Source: Isoetes taiwanensis
Taxonomy: Eukaryota > Streptophyta > Lycopodiopsida > Isoetales > Isoetaceae
NCBI GenBank assembly: GCA_021234155.1
Contig: JAJEKV010000024.1
Span: 11,880,913-11,944,912 of the forward strand
Reading direction: 5' to 3'
DNA: 64,000 bases
Under the pieces are notes generated by a model. That model was not told where the DNA came from, did no database searches, and was given only the letters and a program-made list of their open reading frames with translations. The translations under genes were made by a program, and so were the position numbers. Of this stretch, positions 23,101-34,699 are shown one piece after another. Positions within the stretch are counted from its first letter, which is position 1, and every line of letters begins with the position of its first letter.

Positions 23101-24090
23101 GCCTACAACGAGATCACCAAGCTTGCAGCCTTATCTCTCGCGAAGCCCGATGGGGTCAAGGTAATGGCCAACTTCTCTAATAATATCTCTCCCAGTAAGA
23201 GCGAGAATCTTCCCTTTGAAAACTAATTAGACTATCAAATCTGTGATTATTGGATACAAAAGGTCACCATACCTTAAATTATCACCAAAGTAGAGCAAGT
23301 GCTCAAGCTCAAACCATGATTGATAGCATAGAACTAACTGAAAAACTTAGCACAACACATCATAAAAGCCAAAATAGATGCAAGCAAACAACAAGTGACA
23401 TTCAAAACAGACCTATACAAGTGTCCGAGCTTCATCAATCTGTGAAAAAATGAAGGGTAAACATACACCATACACAAAAGAAGTTGAAGAATAACACTCT
23501 ATAGCAAGATATTGCAACCTCAATTTAATAATAGGAGGATCCCAGAATCCACAAAAAACTATAGGAGAGGTAACAAGGAAAGATATGGCTGACGGCAACA
23601 AAAGAAAATAACCAGCAATATAAGCTAATTAAACTTATTATAGTAGAGAAAATAAGACAACAACTTAGCTTATCTGGAATAGCATAGTCCGCCAAAAATC
23701 CGCCAAAGACCGAGATCTCTTCACGAGAGAATGGTGAGCGACATCAAATCTCACAAAACCCATCCAAACTTGTTCATTTTGCAAAAAGTCCGGAATCCAA
23801 AGCAATAAACCATCTGCAAAACTTTACTCTTGTAGAGCTGACAAAAAGGAATTCTTCTCTGCTCCGAGCCTGTGGGGAGATGATCCCCAAAACAATGGCC
23901 ACCTTCACTCTTGTAGAGCCAGTCAATACAATACTAGATAAAGTTGTTGTCTCTCATGTCTCGTAGGAATTGCACAAAGAAATTGTCACATGAAGGCAAT
24001 TGTAATCCTCAAACTCAAACACTAGGTTAAACAAGAATCAGATGTCTGGCAAGAATTGTCCCAAGCACTATGTAATGGACACATTCACAA
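20150..24090. other. Gene-free AT-rich stretch
   Basis: Almost 4 kb without a recognisable coding block on either strand. A small duplication lies at 22278-22368 (GTAGACGAACAATTGA twice). It forms most of the segment between the two 178-bp repeats. Confidence 0.45.
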
Positions 24091-24094
24091 GCAC

Positions 24095-24312
24095 TCACTC
24101 TGCAGAAATCTTCATGCTTACTGCAATGAAGTTACTTGATCCAGGATTGCACTTGACAGAGCAGATATTTGCTTTCATCTCCATATTTAAAGCACTAGTT
24201 TCTTGTCTTGCGCACCACAATTTTACCTTGCCGTCATCACTTCCAGCATTGTGGAATATGTTCCAGAGAAGCCAACACTCCATGCTCGTTTTTCATGTTC
24301 CTCATATAACTT
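24095..24312 (-). pseudogene. COP1 WD40-repeat fragment
   Basis: The minus frame near 24310-24240 reads YEEHEKRAWSVGFSGTYSTML. It continues one frame off (24270-24095) as GSDDGKVKLWCARQETSALN, MEMKANICSVKCNPGSSNFIAV. This is the start of the WD40 propeller of COP1, the E3 ubiquitin ligase that represses photomorphogenesis. The SPA relatives differ at these positions. A frameshift lies between the two halves, and the GSADHHI continuation, RING and coiled coil are absent. It is a single-exon-sized piece inside the 5.3-kb segment bounded by the 178-bp repeats. Confidence 0.8.
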
Positions 24313-24319
24313 CCTAATA

Positions 24320-25239
24320 TAACTTTCTAATAGTGCCGAACTTATATGTATGAGAGCATCCCACCAACACCAGAACTGTGAAGCTATAACTCCGGTGTGA
24401 TCAAGCACCAAAAAAAGAAGCTAAAAGAGAACCAGATTAAAAGCTCCAAACTTTAAAGGAAGGGAACAAGCCAGTTCAAAGGAGAAAATGGTAGATAACG
24501 AGCCCTTGTTTATCACGAAAATCTGACAGCACCAAATGAGGCAAAGTGTCGTAGCATCCATCCATGGCGGTCGGTCGGTCGAAAAATTTCCACGAATGAA
24601 ATGGTTGAAGAGCATGCGGAAAAGAAGAAGGATCGCTCCCTAATACTTCTTACGGCTCAAGAACAAAGATAAAAGGAACAACTCGGATGCTTGAAGTAAC
24701 GGCCCTTTTGGGCTTTCCTAGCCAAGATACAAATGAAAATACCGAGAACGATGTAAAAATAGGCGGGAGTGGCATTCTGTGCAACCAAAATAAGCTGGAC
24801 CGAACCCCGAGAAACTAAACCATTCTTGAAAACATGCTCATGCAACCGAAAGGCTGGACTCGAACGAAGAGATCGACTTGCTCTTAAAACCAGCCCTTGA
24901 AAACCACAAACAAATTGGTCCCCGCCTCGCTCTTGCATGAACGACCACTCAACAAATGAAATGACCAAAATTCTTCTCTGGACAAAATAACTGCCGATTC
25001 AGGCAATACTATCGCGATTGTAAATGCTTGTTGTCCCGCCAGCAATTCCAGAAGGAGCACAGACTGTAAAGAAGTCGTTGTTGGCACCCTCGAATATCCA
25101 TAAAAGACCCAATTGCAAGAGGGAAAGCAAATAACAGAATCGAAAATCGAAAGGGAAAAAATACGGCAAAAAGGTCAGAAGAAGAATGGGCAAGATGATC
25201 TACGTCAAACGAGATGATCTCCGAAAATTTCTAGAACAA
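24320..25239. other. No gene recognised
   Basis: Several short minus frames overlap, none with a recognisable domain. The sequence is less AT-rich than its left neighbour. Confidence 0.3.
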
Positions 25240-25417
25240 GTGAGCTCAGGGAAATCCAGAATGGAGATGCGCACAAAAGCGCTGATGCGGGAAACCTATG
25301 TGCCAAGCTCCAAATAGGGTGAGTGCCTGGAAGTTACTAACCGCTTGGGACACTTGTCACCTAGCTCTAGAAGGCCATTTACCTTCTATTCGTTGGAAGC
25401 GAAGGTAAATGTGTCTT
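25240..25417. repeat. 178-bp direct repeat, copy 2
   Basis: Near-identical to 19904-20081, same orientation. It stops about 14 bp before the first recognisable LINE reverse-transcriptase codons. Confidence 0.85.
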
Positions 25418-25430
25418 GCTTCAAAAATTG

Positions 25431-27462
25431 AATCTCTCTCCAACGCTTTTTGGACTCTATATTGACAATTTGGAGACCTGGACGCAAGAACATGGAGGTG
25501 GTGACCCATAGTTGCCAGAGGCATATACAATAAAACAAATGCTCTATGCAGACAACGTGGGCTTATTGTCCCATATATCTAGGAGTATGCAGGAACATTT
25601 GGACGCTCTCAGTGGATTCTGTGACATAGCAGGAATGACCATGAACCAGCAGAAAACCAAGCTGCTGGCAATCCTGTCCGCGCAGCATGATATCCCAGAC
25701 TTCTATTATAGGGGACAAAGGATGGATGTTGTAGGACCTTTAAGTATCTGGGAATCGATTTTTCTGCTAACATGCTATAGGATGACTGTGTAGAAAGAAG
25801 GGTCAGCGCGGGATGGAAAGCCATGTATGCAATACAGAATAGCTGTTACAGAATAGATCTCTGCGATTGGGCACGCAAAGCACACCTGTTCAGAGCATTC
25901 GTTGAACCAATATTGCTGTATGGGGTAGAGGTCTGGGGTCCAGCGATTAGCAAGAACACCTGGGATAAGGTAGAGAGGGTACAGAAGGCCTTCTTGAGAT
26001 ACAGCCTAGGCGTCAGGGAACACGGTGCCTTATCCGATTTTGCTGTACGAGACGGGTTCTTGGCCCCTGCAGCATTCTGCTATGCACAGGCACCTTGTAT
26101 ATTTCCATAAGGTTGACAGAATAGATGCACAACGTCTCCCTTCCCGGGCTCTGTTATTGGCACAAGGCCCACAATGACTGAAGAGAGTGTGCAGGAGCAT
26201 TGTAAGGGGTGGTTCACAAGATGGTCCATAGACTATCAACAAATTATGGCTATGCCGGATATCGAGGAACAGGAGCTGCATTTGAATGAGCACTTTGCTG
26301 CATCTCTGTGGGATGTGCTCACTCTTGCGAAGCCCAAAACAGAGCACTACCACATGCAGGTTAATCCGTCGCTGGAACATGGCCCACACCGATATTTGAA
26401 AGTACACATCTCTACTAAGAAACGAAGAACCATAGCTGCAATGAGGGCAGGGTCTCACCATCTCAGAATTGAGATAGGCCGCTGGGGTATGGATGGAGGG
26501 CAGAGAATCCCCCGGCATGAGAGACTGTGCCAGTGTTGCCACATGCAGATAGTAGAAGATGAACACCATGCTCTACAGGAGTGTCCGGCATATGCACACA
26601 TCTGAGCAGCTCATGCCGATCTCAGATGCTATGAGATAGCAATTCATCAATTGCTGGCTTCGCCAATGGTTGCACGTCTTGTATCCTACATTCTGCAAGT
26701 CTCCACCGTCAGAGAGTCCCTCACAGCACAGGGAATTTGAGCGCCCAGATAGACTATCAACAAATTATGGCTATGCCGGATATCGGGGAACATGAGCTGC
26801 ATTTGAATGCCTCCCTGTGGGATGTGCTCACTCTTGCGAAGTCCGAAACAGAGCACTACCACACGCAGGTTAATCCGTTGCTGGAACATGGCCCACACCG
26901 ATATTTGAAGGCACACATCTCTACCAAGAAATGGAGAGCCATAGCTGCAATGAGGACAGGGTCCCACCATCTCAGAATTGAGACAGGCCGCTGGGGTATG
27001 GATGGAGGGCAGAGAATCCCCTGGCATGAGAGACTATGCCAGTGTTGCCACATGCAGATAGTAGAAGATGAACACCATGCTCTACAGGAGTGTCCGACAT
27101 ATGCACACATCCGAGCAGCTCATGCCGATCTCAGATGCTCTGAGATAGCAATTCATCAATTGCTGGCTTCGCCAATGGTTGCACGTCTTGCGTCCTACAT
27201 TCTACAAGTCTCTACCGTCAGAGAGTCCCTCACAGCACAGGGAATTTGAGCACCCAGATAGGGAATTTGAACGCCTACTACAAGGGTTTTTCCTCCCACA
27301 TGGAGGGTTTTTTCGTCCCAGTGGTAGAGAAACATTGTATAGGGCTTTTGTGGTTTTCTTTTGTGTTTGGATACTATCTGATATATTGTATTGTGACCGT
27401 CTCATAGGCCATGTTGGCCTCCGTGAACGTTAAAATATACTTCCTTCCTTTCTTCCTTCCTC
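25431..27462 (+). mobile_element. LINE (non-LTR retrotransposon), 5'-truncated, 3' part duplicated
   Basis: The sequence opens inside reverse transcriptase (PTLFGLYIDNLETW). It continues with the active-site block MLYADNVGLL (YADN where YADD is usual), the thumb region (…LFRAFVEPILLYGVEVWGP) and a C-terminal zinc-knuckle-like block (LCQCCHMQIVEDEHHALQECP). Stops at 25510, 25793, 26110 and 26605 break it. The last part of the ORF is present twice: 26228-26735 and 26746-27260 are about 90% alike, and the second copy keeps an open frame of 170 codons (26737-27249). The 3' UTR (27250-27425) ends GTCTCATAGGCCATGTTGGC...GTTAAAATA and a CTTCC-rich microsatellite (27438-27462). It is the same family as the LINE at 53.7-55.7 kb. 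Confidence 0.85.
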
Positions 27463-27615
27463 TACTGTTGTCATTATTTGTGTGAATAGAGTTGGAATTA
27501 GTGTTGAGAAATTATGGAATCACCTTCTCTGACTTCACGAAGGAATTATCATAAACTCCATTTACTGTGTTAATTATCCCTATCTCCTTATGAATGTGAC
27601 AATGAAAGAACTACA

Positions 27616-28030
27616 AAATTTATGCTCAGACTTGGTCGATCAACCTTTAACACTTCCCAAATTTCCTTTTTGAAATGGAGCCCTTTTATTCCTATCAGTG
27701 ACTTTGAGAAATTTTTCATTGCTTCTGTCAGTATGAGTGATCTCTCCCTATATACTGGAGTGAAGAATGCTTCTCTAACATCTTTAACTCATTTGGCACC
27801 TATATTTCCACTGAGGTTTCCCCATATAAGCCCCCAAAATGTTTTATTCAACTTGACATCTCCAAACCAATTCCCACCTCTATCCTTCTCATTGATTTCT
27901 TTGGCAAACAAATTAGTCTACCATTGAGATGGTAGGATTACCAAATTTCTGCCATAATTGCAATGCCATGCATTTCTCCAACCTCACTTGTCAGAAGATC
28001 ATGGATATAAGGGGGGCATAAGGTCAGAGT
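27616..28030 (+). pseudogene. L1-type LINE ORF1 relic (DUF4283-like and zinc knuckle)
   Basis: Across frames the order is: FLKWSPFIPISDFEKF-like block, then FIQLDISKPIPTSILLIDFFGKQI, then NFCHNCNAMHFSNLTCQKIMDI. In plant L1 elements and derived proteins the DUF4283 domain is followed by 'CxLDxSKPLPxSI...' and a CCHC knuckle, so the order fits. Cys/His spacing is one residue off the standard knuckle. Frameshifts and stops show decay. Confidence 0.55.
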
Positions 28031-28039
28031 ATAAAAGGA

Positions 28040-28870
28040 AAACAAGTTGATAATGCAGAAAATCTCAGAATTGGTGAATGTCTAGAGAATGAACAGAATA
28101 CTCATTTTCAGAATGATCAAAGTGGTTATCTGCATCATCAACACAAAAGGCAGCCTCAGAATTCGATTCATTTAAATCTCCAACAATGGATCCCTTATGC
28201 TAAAGTCAATGGCAGCCAGAAAAGAATTCAATGGAAAAGAGATCTGAGAAAAAGCCAACAGCATATTGAGAAAGAGATGGATAATAAATTGACATCTCAA
28301 GACTCTATCCTTTACAATTTAGCCCCTTCAACAATCAGGATTCTAAATAAGTGAGTTATATCTAATGGAAATGTTCCCATCAAAGGAATTGTCACTAATA
28401 ATAAAGGAGAAATAGTCAAAGCAAATATTGGGCATAATAAAGAATGCTCAAGGGTAAGACTCCTATGCAGCCTCAACAACATGATCTCCACAAGACTTGC
28501 ATAATATAATGCAAGAATCAAGGAAAACTGCGAATGATGCTTTGGAGAAGCAGGCTGCTGGTAATGAAATAATAGAAGCCAACCCAAATCTAATATGAAG
28601 CTTACCATTTGCAGCAATAGGAATGGCATTGATGAAGCATTCCCTGGCAAAAATCGCGTTTGAGACAATTTCCATTGAGAAGGCAACTCTACAGTAGCCT
28701 GATGCAAACTTGGAGTAGGCAGCACCAGATTTGATGCCATGGAGAAATTCTTCAATCTTCAAAGTCCTTTTTAGGTTTGAGAATATTGTACATGATTTGA
28801 GATTCAAGTTGATGCACATGATAGATGTAATGTTTTGGCATGAAATATATTGTAGCCTAATTAATAATTT
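28040..28870. other. Probable further L1 relic, uncertain
   Basis: The plus frame at about 28370-28500 reads PIKGIVTNNKGEIVKANIGHN, which faintly resembles an RNase H segment. A minus frame (28873-28463) is open for 136 codons but shows no known domain. I would not annotate a gene here. Confidence 0.25.
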
Positions 28871-28899
28871 CATATGATGAAGGAAAATTTAATGGCATA

Positions 28900-29501
28900 G
28901 ACTATTTGTAAAGTATAACCCTCATGCAATAGTGCTGGATCTACTTTTGGATCTGGTGTGCTTAGAGTTGAACATTGAAAGAAGACTAGTGTTGATAGGT
29001 GCATTGTTGCAGTGGTGTGCAAAATAATATCAATGCAGAGCAGATTGGTTACAACAACAAATTTGAAGCCCTAGGGAATAAATACAATCTCCAATGACAT
29101 CCATAGGTTTGGAGATGGCAAATTTTTTCTATTTTGTTGCACTTGCTATAGATCTGAGTATTTTAGAGAGTTAATGCTAATGGGAACTGCAAGAGCTTTG
29201 ATGCATGCAATGAATTTGGTAATGGGATGGCGTATAAGTCAGGTTAAGTAAGATGCTTAGTAGTTATACACAAATAGTTACAGTGCCAAAATTGTGTTAT
29301 TAACTTAAGAAACTTGGAATCTTAACACCAAATATAGGGACCTATTTGCAGCATTGAATTTATGAGACATCTCGGCCAAGATTGTTTGTGACTGAGTTGT
29401 GTTTCTTGAGGATGTTCTAGATGGTAAGCTGGAACATGCAAAGCTATGCACTTACAGATGTGCCACTCATGGCTTTAACACGTCATGAGTCATGCAATTA
29501 A

Positions 29502-29535
<34 letters not shown>

Positions 29536-30960
29536 GAGAGAGAGGCAAAACGTGTTCTCTGCAGTATGAATAGATTGTCCAGCTTTCTTAGAACTGTAAA
29601 TTGAATTGTATATTCCAAGGCATATAATTTGTGCAGTGCCTTACTTCGAAGAAAATAGTTTGTTTCAAATTCCTATTTTTTGTTGGTAACAAGCAGGGTG
29701 AAGGGTGATAAACTCAAAAGACCCAATGACACCTGCTACCAAATGCATGACAATCATGTCTAATGCTTGTTTGTGTATTTTTTTGGTGCAGGTAACAGGT
29801 TCTTTTGCTTCCTGCTGTGTGTGCTTAAAAAAGTGGAAGTTAGATGAGAAGCATGGATTCACATTGACGGATTGGAAATGAGCTCGAGAATATTTTATGT
29901 GGAGCTCTTTTTAAGACTGGCTTGATTTGATTACATGCTAAAGCTTAATGTAATAGGCATGTAATTGAGATGTCATGTGAGTACAACTGTCTAAAAAATA
30001 GACAAATATTGGACATATTACAGGAAACCTGATGTTTAAAATAGGTTCAATATAATAGAAATATCTTATAAAGTACAAAGTTTGAATATAATCCAGTATT
30101 TTCAATTGCATTTGGTTGATGATAACATAGTCATTGCCTAAGAATAGTTTACCTGACTAAAGCGGCTGCATATTTTATCGAGTTATCTCCTTGCAAAGGT
30201 GTAACAAGATAAAAGTCTGGTGAATAGATTTAAAAGGTCCCCCTTTTCTTTTTTTTTGTTTTATGCAAGTTTTTACAATCATTTTGGCAATGCATTGATT
30301 TTGGGCCATCAATTTAGGATATTCTATTGTATATGCCAACATCTAAAGGCCAGGAATGAATATCAGTAAGAATAAGCCATATTCTTTAATATTATAATGA
30401 CGACAATGACAAAATTACTCTTCCGATGTGGTACATATGATTTTGCCTTCTTTAATGAGTCTTTTATGAAATGATATAGGCCTCTAGAGAGTGAAACCGT
30501 ATGTAGGTTCTATTATAAACTCAAAATATGGAGGCGGTTGACTCTTTCCTAGCCTAGGCCCTCTACAGTTTGTAAGTTTGGGTAGGACTTAATGGAAATA
30601 GTCTTTAGGAAACTCTCTATGAAGCTATAGATCTTACCCAATGTCAATGGAGATAACGAGTGCCTTATTTATCAAACACTCTCGTGCTTAAACAAGCCTT
30701 GAATTAGAAATAATTCCTGAAAATCCGCGAATTCCAGAAAAATGCCGGGGTGTGTTTTCTTTTTACATGGCTTTAACATGTCAAGACAAAAAAATTCGCT
30801 AAAAGTCCACAAACACGTTTCTTTACATGGCTTTAACATGTCAAGACAAAAAATTTGCTAAAGTCCACAAACACACACTGTATTTTTATTTTTATTTTTA
30901 GTTTTTTGGTTTAAACACCTGATGATGGTTGATAAATATGGCGCTCAGATTAGATGCGAT
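28900..30960. other. Gene-free; poly(A) run and short tandem repeat
   Basis: 29502-29532 is a run of about 30 A, possibly the tail of a plus-oriented retroelement; the sequence before it is not recognised. 30761-30821 and 30822-30875 are tandem copies of a unit starting TTTACATGGCTTTAACATGT. No gene was found. Confidence 0.5.
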
Positions 30961-30969
30961 ACGATTTCA

Positions 30970-31027
30970 AAGGAAGGAAGGAAGGTATTTTTATCGTCCA
31001 CGGAGACGAATCGGTCTATGGGACCAC
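30970..31027 (-). mobile_element. LINE 3' end (minus) with GAAG microsatellite
   Basis: AAGGAAGGAAGGAAGG (30970-30985) is followed by a segment whose minus strand reads GGTCCCATAGACCGATTCGTCTCCGTGGACGATAAAA, the shared terminal motif of the LINE family at 27.4 and 53.1 kb. It lies only about 145 bp upstream of the receptor-kinase ORF and so sits in its promoter or 5' UTR. Confidence 0.65.
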
Positions 31028-31171
31028 TACAAAATGTTGACCAAGGGCTATTTTTGCGTGAGTAAATTTATACTATGAACGTCATAGATTATAGCTTAAA
31101 AATATTGTGGTGAGAAACCGTCAAAGATACCTCAAAACATAGAAGTTCAGATAAGAACCCCATAAGAACCA

Positions 31172-34133
31172 GTGAAAATGGTCGGTAGCTTAGGAAGCTC
31201 TTTCGAAGCTTTCGTTTATTCAATGGGAATATCTCAGACAACAGCGGCTAAAATGTTGAGGAAGAGCAAGGGCATATGGACGTTAGCATTGATTTGTTGT
31301 TCTATGTTAATCGCTATTGATGCAGTCAGTAATGAAGAACTCTCTGTCCTCAGCGACTTTGGTTTCTGGAAATCTGAGGCAAATTCAGTTTCAAACCCTT
31401 GTAACTGGACAGGAATTACCTGCGACAGCAGGAATAATATAAGTAGTATTGATCGCAATTCTGAAAGCTTGAGTGGTAGCATTCCCGATTCAATTGGCAA
31501 TCTATCTTCGCTAACAACTCTGATATTGTATTTTAACAGCTTAAACGGGCCAATACCCTCATCAATTTCTAACTGCACGTTGTTGCAAACTCTGAGATTA
31601 GGCAGCAACAGTCTAAATGGAAGCATTATTTCAGAGATCGGGGAGCTGACCAATCTTATCACTCTGGAGCTTGACAAAAACCTTCTGTCTGGGCAGATTC
31701 CTCCTTCCCTAGGAAATTTGATTCATCTTCAAGACCTAATACTGGCGGGTAATTCTCTGACAGGGAGCATTCCGGCAGAGCTTGGAAATCTGAAGAACCT
31801 AACAAGGTTGTGGCTTCATGCCAACAAACTAGATGGAAACGTTCCTGCTTCCTTGGTCAATCTCAGCTCTATGCAAAATCTCACTCTCTCTAATAATGCA
31901 TTTGTGGGTAATATTTCGTTTCTAGAAGGCATGCCGTTGCTGGCCCAGCTTTGGCTTCGGAGAAACAACTTCTCAGGCCCAATTCCAAATGTTTCCTTCC
32001 CTAATCTGGATGATTTGGATTTGGGTTTCAACCAACTTACAGGGAGAATTCCTGCGGGCATGGCTGCTGCCAATTTGAAGCAATTTTTTGTTGGCCACAA
32101 TAGGCTCACAGGATCCATTCCAACAAACTTTTCTGGCCTTACAGAACTTGGCAGATTCGATGTTTCCCACAACTCTTTGACCGGTTCAACAATTTCTCCA
32201 CCCAATACAACTGAAGTCGATTTTTCCTTCAATTACTTTGATGGACAGAATCTGCAACTCAATTGCAATGCTTCTGGAGTTTCAGAATCAAGTCTAGGCC
32301 CCTGTTACCCATCTACAACAGGCAACAATGAATTCGCCTATGGGATTAATGCCGGCGGAGAACAGATTAGCTCTGGAAATCGTACATTTCAATCAGATGC
32401 AGATCCTGGCAAAAAGAAAACAGGACTGTTTCAAGTCAGTGGCACATGGTTCTTAGAAATTTCTGGTTTAAATGGAGGAATACTTAAATCTTCAACTGTA
32501 CAAGGCATCTATTCTTCAGCCAGATGGTCCTCAAGTTACCTTGCTTACCATGGCACTCAGTTGAAAACTGGCAGGTATAACATAACCCTCTATTTTGCAG
32601 AAATTGCCACTACATATATCAATTGGCGGGTTTTCGATGTGTTTGTTCAAGGCAATCTTGTAGTGAAGGATTTAGATGTTTTGGCAAGGGTTGGAAAGGA
32701 ATCTGCTTATCAGGTTGCAGTGGAGGAGGATGTGAAGAACGGAACGTTATCCATTGAGCTGAAATCAAATTGGTATAACTATTATGACACTGAAATATCA
32801 GGCCCAATGATATCTGCTATCTATGTGTCCCCATTGTTTTCTACCACAGTATCAGATGGAAAAACAAAAACAAGATCTCATCTTGGAACATATCTTGGAG
32901 CAACACTTGGAGGTTCAGTAGCACTCTTGTTAGTAATTGGATTGATAGTCTGCTGGGCGAGACGACGTAAGACAGATTTATATGGAAATTTTGCTGATAC
33001 TACTGACTACGACAACACTACTACTGCCCAGTTCTCCAAGATTGGACCAACTGTGTATACATATAAACAACTTTCTGATGCCACAGGTGGATTCAATGAG
33101 AAATTGATGCTGGGCAAGGGAGGGTTTGGGGAGGTTTACAAGGGAACCCTTCCTGATGGCACCGTTGTTGCTGTGAAGAACTTGACCAAGAAGACAAGGA
33201 AAAACGCTGAGACATTCAAAAAGGAAATTGCAATTTTAAGCATGCTGCAGCACAGAAATTTGGTGGGTATTAAGGGCTACTGTTTGGATTCAGATGTCTC
33301 CTTGCTGGTATGCGATTACGCTGAAAATGGAAGTTTGGAGAAATTCTTATTCAAGGGACCAGTGTTGAATTGGGAAGCGAGGCGCAAAATAGCGATTGAC
33401 TCTGCATCTGGATTGCAATATTTGCATGAAGATTCGAGATACCAAGTGATCCATTGTGATGTGAAACCGGCTAACATTTTGTTGGACAAGGATATGAATG
33501 CATGCATAGCAGATTTTGGTCTTGCAAAATTGTACAAGGAGCGTGTATCCCAGGTCACTGCAACCAAAATTGCAGGCACAATTGGCTACATTGCACCAGG
33601 TATGTACTCATTTAAATTCTTTGCACCAGGAATCTTTGCTCATTATCAAATAGCAGAAATTTTATTCTAATTTGCAAGTAAATTTTTTTTCAGAATATGC
33701 TGCATACAATGAATTGTCAGAAAAGATAGATGTATACAGTTTTGGGGTGGTTTTGCTGGAGTTGCTAAGTGGCAAGCGAGGTATTAGCACAAAATCAAAG
33801 TCAAGCTCTGAATCAAGCAAAAGCTGGATTGTGAGTGAAGCCCACGAGATAGCACATTTGGAGCCACCTTCTAATCTGTTGAGACTCATGGACGATAAGT
33901 TGGAGGAAAAATTCAATAAAGAAGAAGCTTTGGAGATGAGCACCATAGCCGTTTTATGCACACAAGAATGTCCTGATGACCGACCCAAAATGCGGGATGT
34001 TTGGCTCATGTTGAGCAAAAAAATTCCAATACCTCCCTTACCACAAGAGGGCAGATCCTTAACATGTAGCTTTGTGGGGACAAGTGGTGAGGACATATCT
34101 AGTAGCCATGATCCACTAACTTTGAACTGTTAA
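31172..34133 (+). CDS. LRR-malectin receptor-like kinase, two exons
   Basis: Exon 1 is 31172-33599, intron 33600-33693 (GTATGT...CAG), exon 2 is 33694-34133: 955 codons from the first ATG. A second in-frame ATG at 31253 is a better start because a hydrophobic signal-like segment (WTLALICCSMLIAI) follows at once. Domains, numbered from the first ATG: LRR N-cap with CNWTGITC (about 77-86), some ten LRRs (95-350), malectin-like (about 387-553), transmembrane helix (about 573-598), kinase from about 640. Kinase motifs: GKGGFGEV, VAVKN with the ATP-binding Lys, HCDVKPANILLD, DFG, and APEY completed across the intron. HCD in place of HRD makes it a non-RD kinase, a class common among pattern-recognition receptors. 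Domain order resembles subfamily LRR-VIII-2, but the KPANILL loop is unlike the usual KATNVLL. Frames are intact and the splice is consistent, so the gene is probably functional. Ligand unknown. Confidence 0.93.
33600..33693 (+). other. Intron of the receptor-kinase gene
   Basis: Donor CAG/GTATGT and acceptor TTTTTTTCAG/AATATG restore the activation-loop end APEY and the frame. Read through, translation would end at TAA 33668-33670 and yield an 832-residue protein lacking the C-lobe, which would be kinase-dead. Confidence 0.9.
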
Positions 34134-34139
34134 CATATT

Positions 34140-34690
34140 GTTAACCAATTCAGGGTTTCTTTTGTCTGTATATATTTACATCAGCCCGTAACTTGTATTG
34201 CTATAGCATTTTCAAAAACAATTTGTTCAGCAAAGCCCATGTCCTTCTGTCAGTATGGCAGGGTTTCAGCAGGTAAGCATGCATTACTTGATTTCCGCAT
34301 CAATATCAAGGGACAACACTTGGGACAAAAATATAATGCAACTTGAATCATCAAATTCAAACCAGAACAAGGATTTCGAAATAAGGATTCTGACTTTCTC
34401 CTCAGATGACATCCCATGCACTCATATTACAAATTATTTCTTCTCTAATTTTTCAGATGCCATCCTCATCGTGGCATGACAGATGCAGGCTTTGTGGAAT
34501 ATGTGTTCGGCCTAATATGCTTGTAATATAGCAGAAGACAGAAGAAGCCTCATACATACAACTCGTATTCCAATCCTAACAGATCCAAAGGACACCCTTT
34601 TCGAACCATGCTATGTTCTGTTGCATACAGCTGCCTAGTAAAACACCATTTATTTGTGCACTCCCATTCTTCCCCTTATGTGAGGTCAGT
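34140..34690. other. 3' flank of the kinase gene, no further gene
   Basis: AT-rich sequence directly after the stop codon, probably 3' UTR and spacer. No second kinase copy was found. Confidence 0.4.
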
Positions 34691-34699
34691 CTCAGATGA

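Noticed and set aside
19904-25417. Calling the 178-bp repeats LTRs of a LARD/TRIM element
   Set aside because: No CA end, no target duplication, no primer-binding site or polypurine tract next to the repeats.
28312-28873. Minus-strand frames of 136-147 codons as a gene
   Set aside because: No recognisable domain, hydrophobic low-information composition, and the region lies next to an L1 relic in the opposite direction.
29502-29532. Poly(A) run as proof of a processed pseudogene
   Set aside because: No coding sequence was recognised upstream and no flanking target duplication was seen; kept only as an A-run.
31234-32232. Minus-strand frames of 138-147 codons under the receptor kinase
   Set aside because: Shadows of LRR codons; repetitive Leu/Ser/Asn codon use produces open antisense frames.
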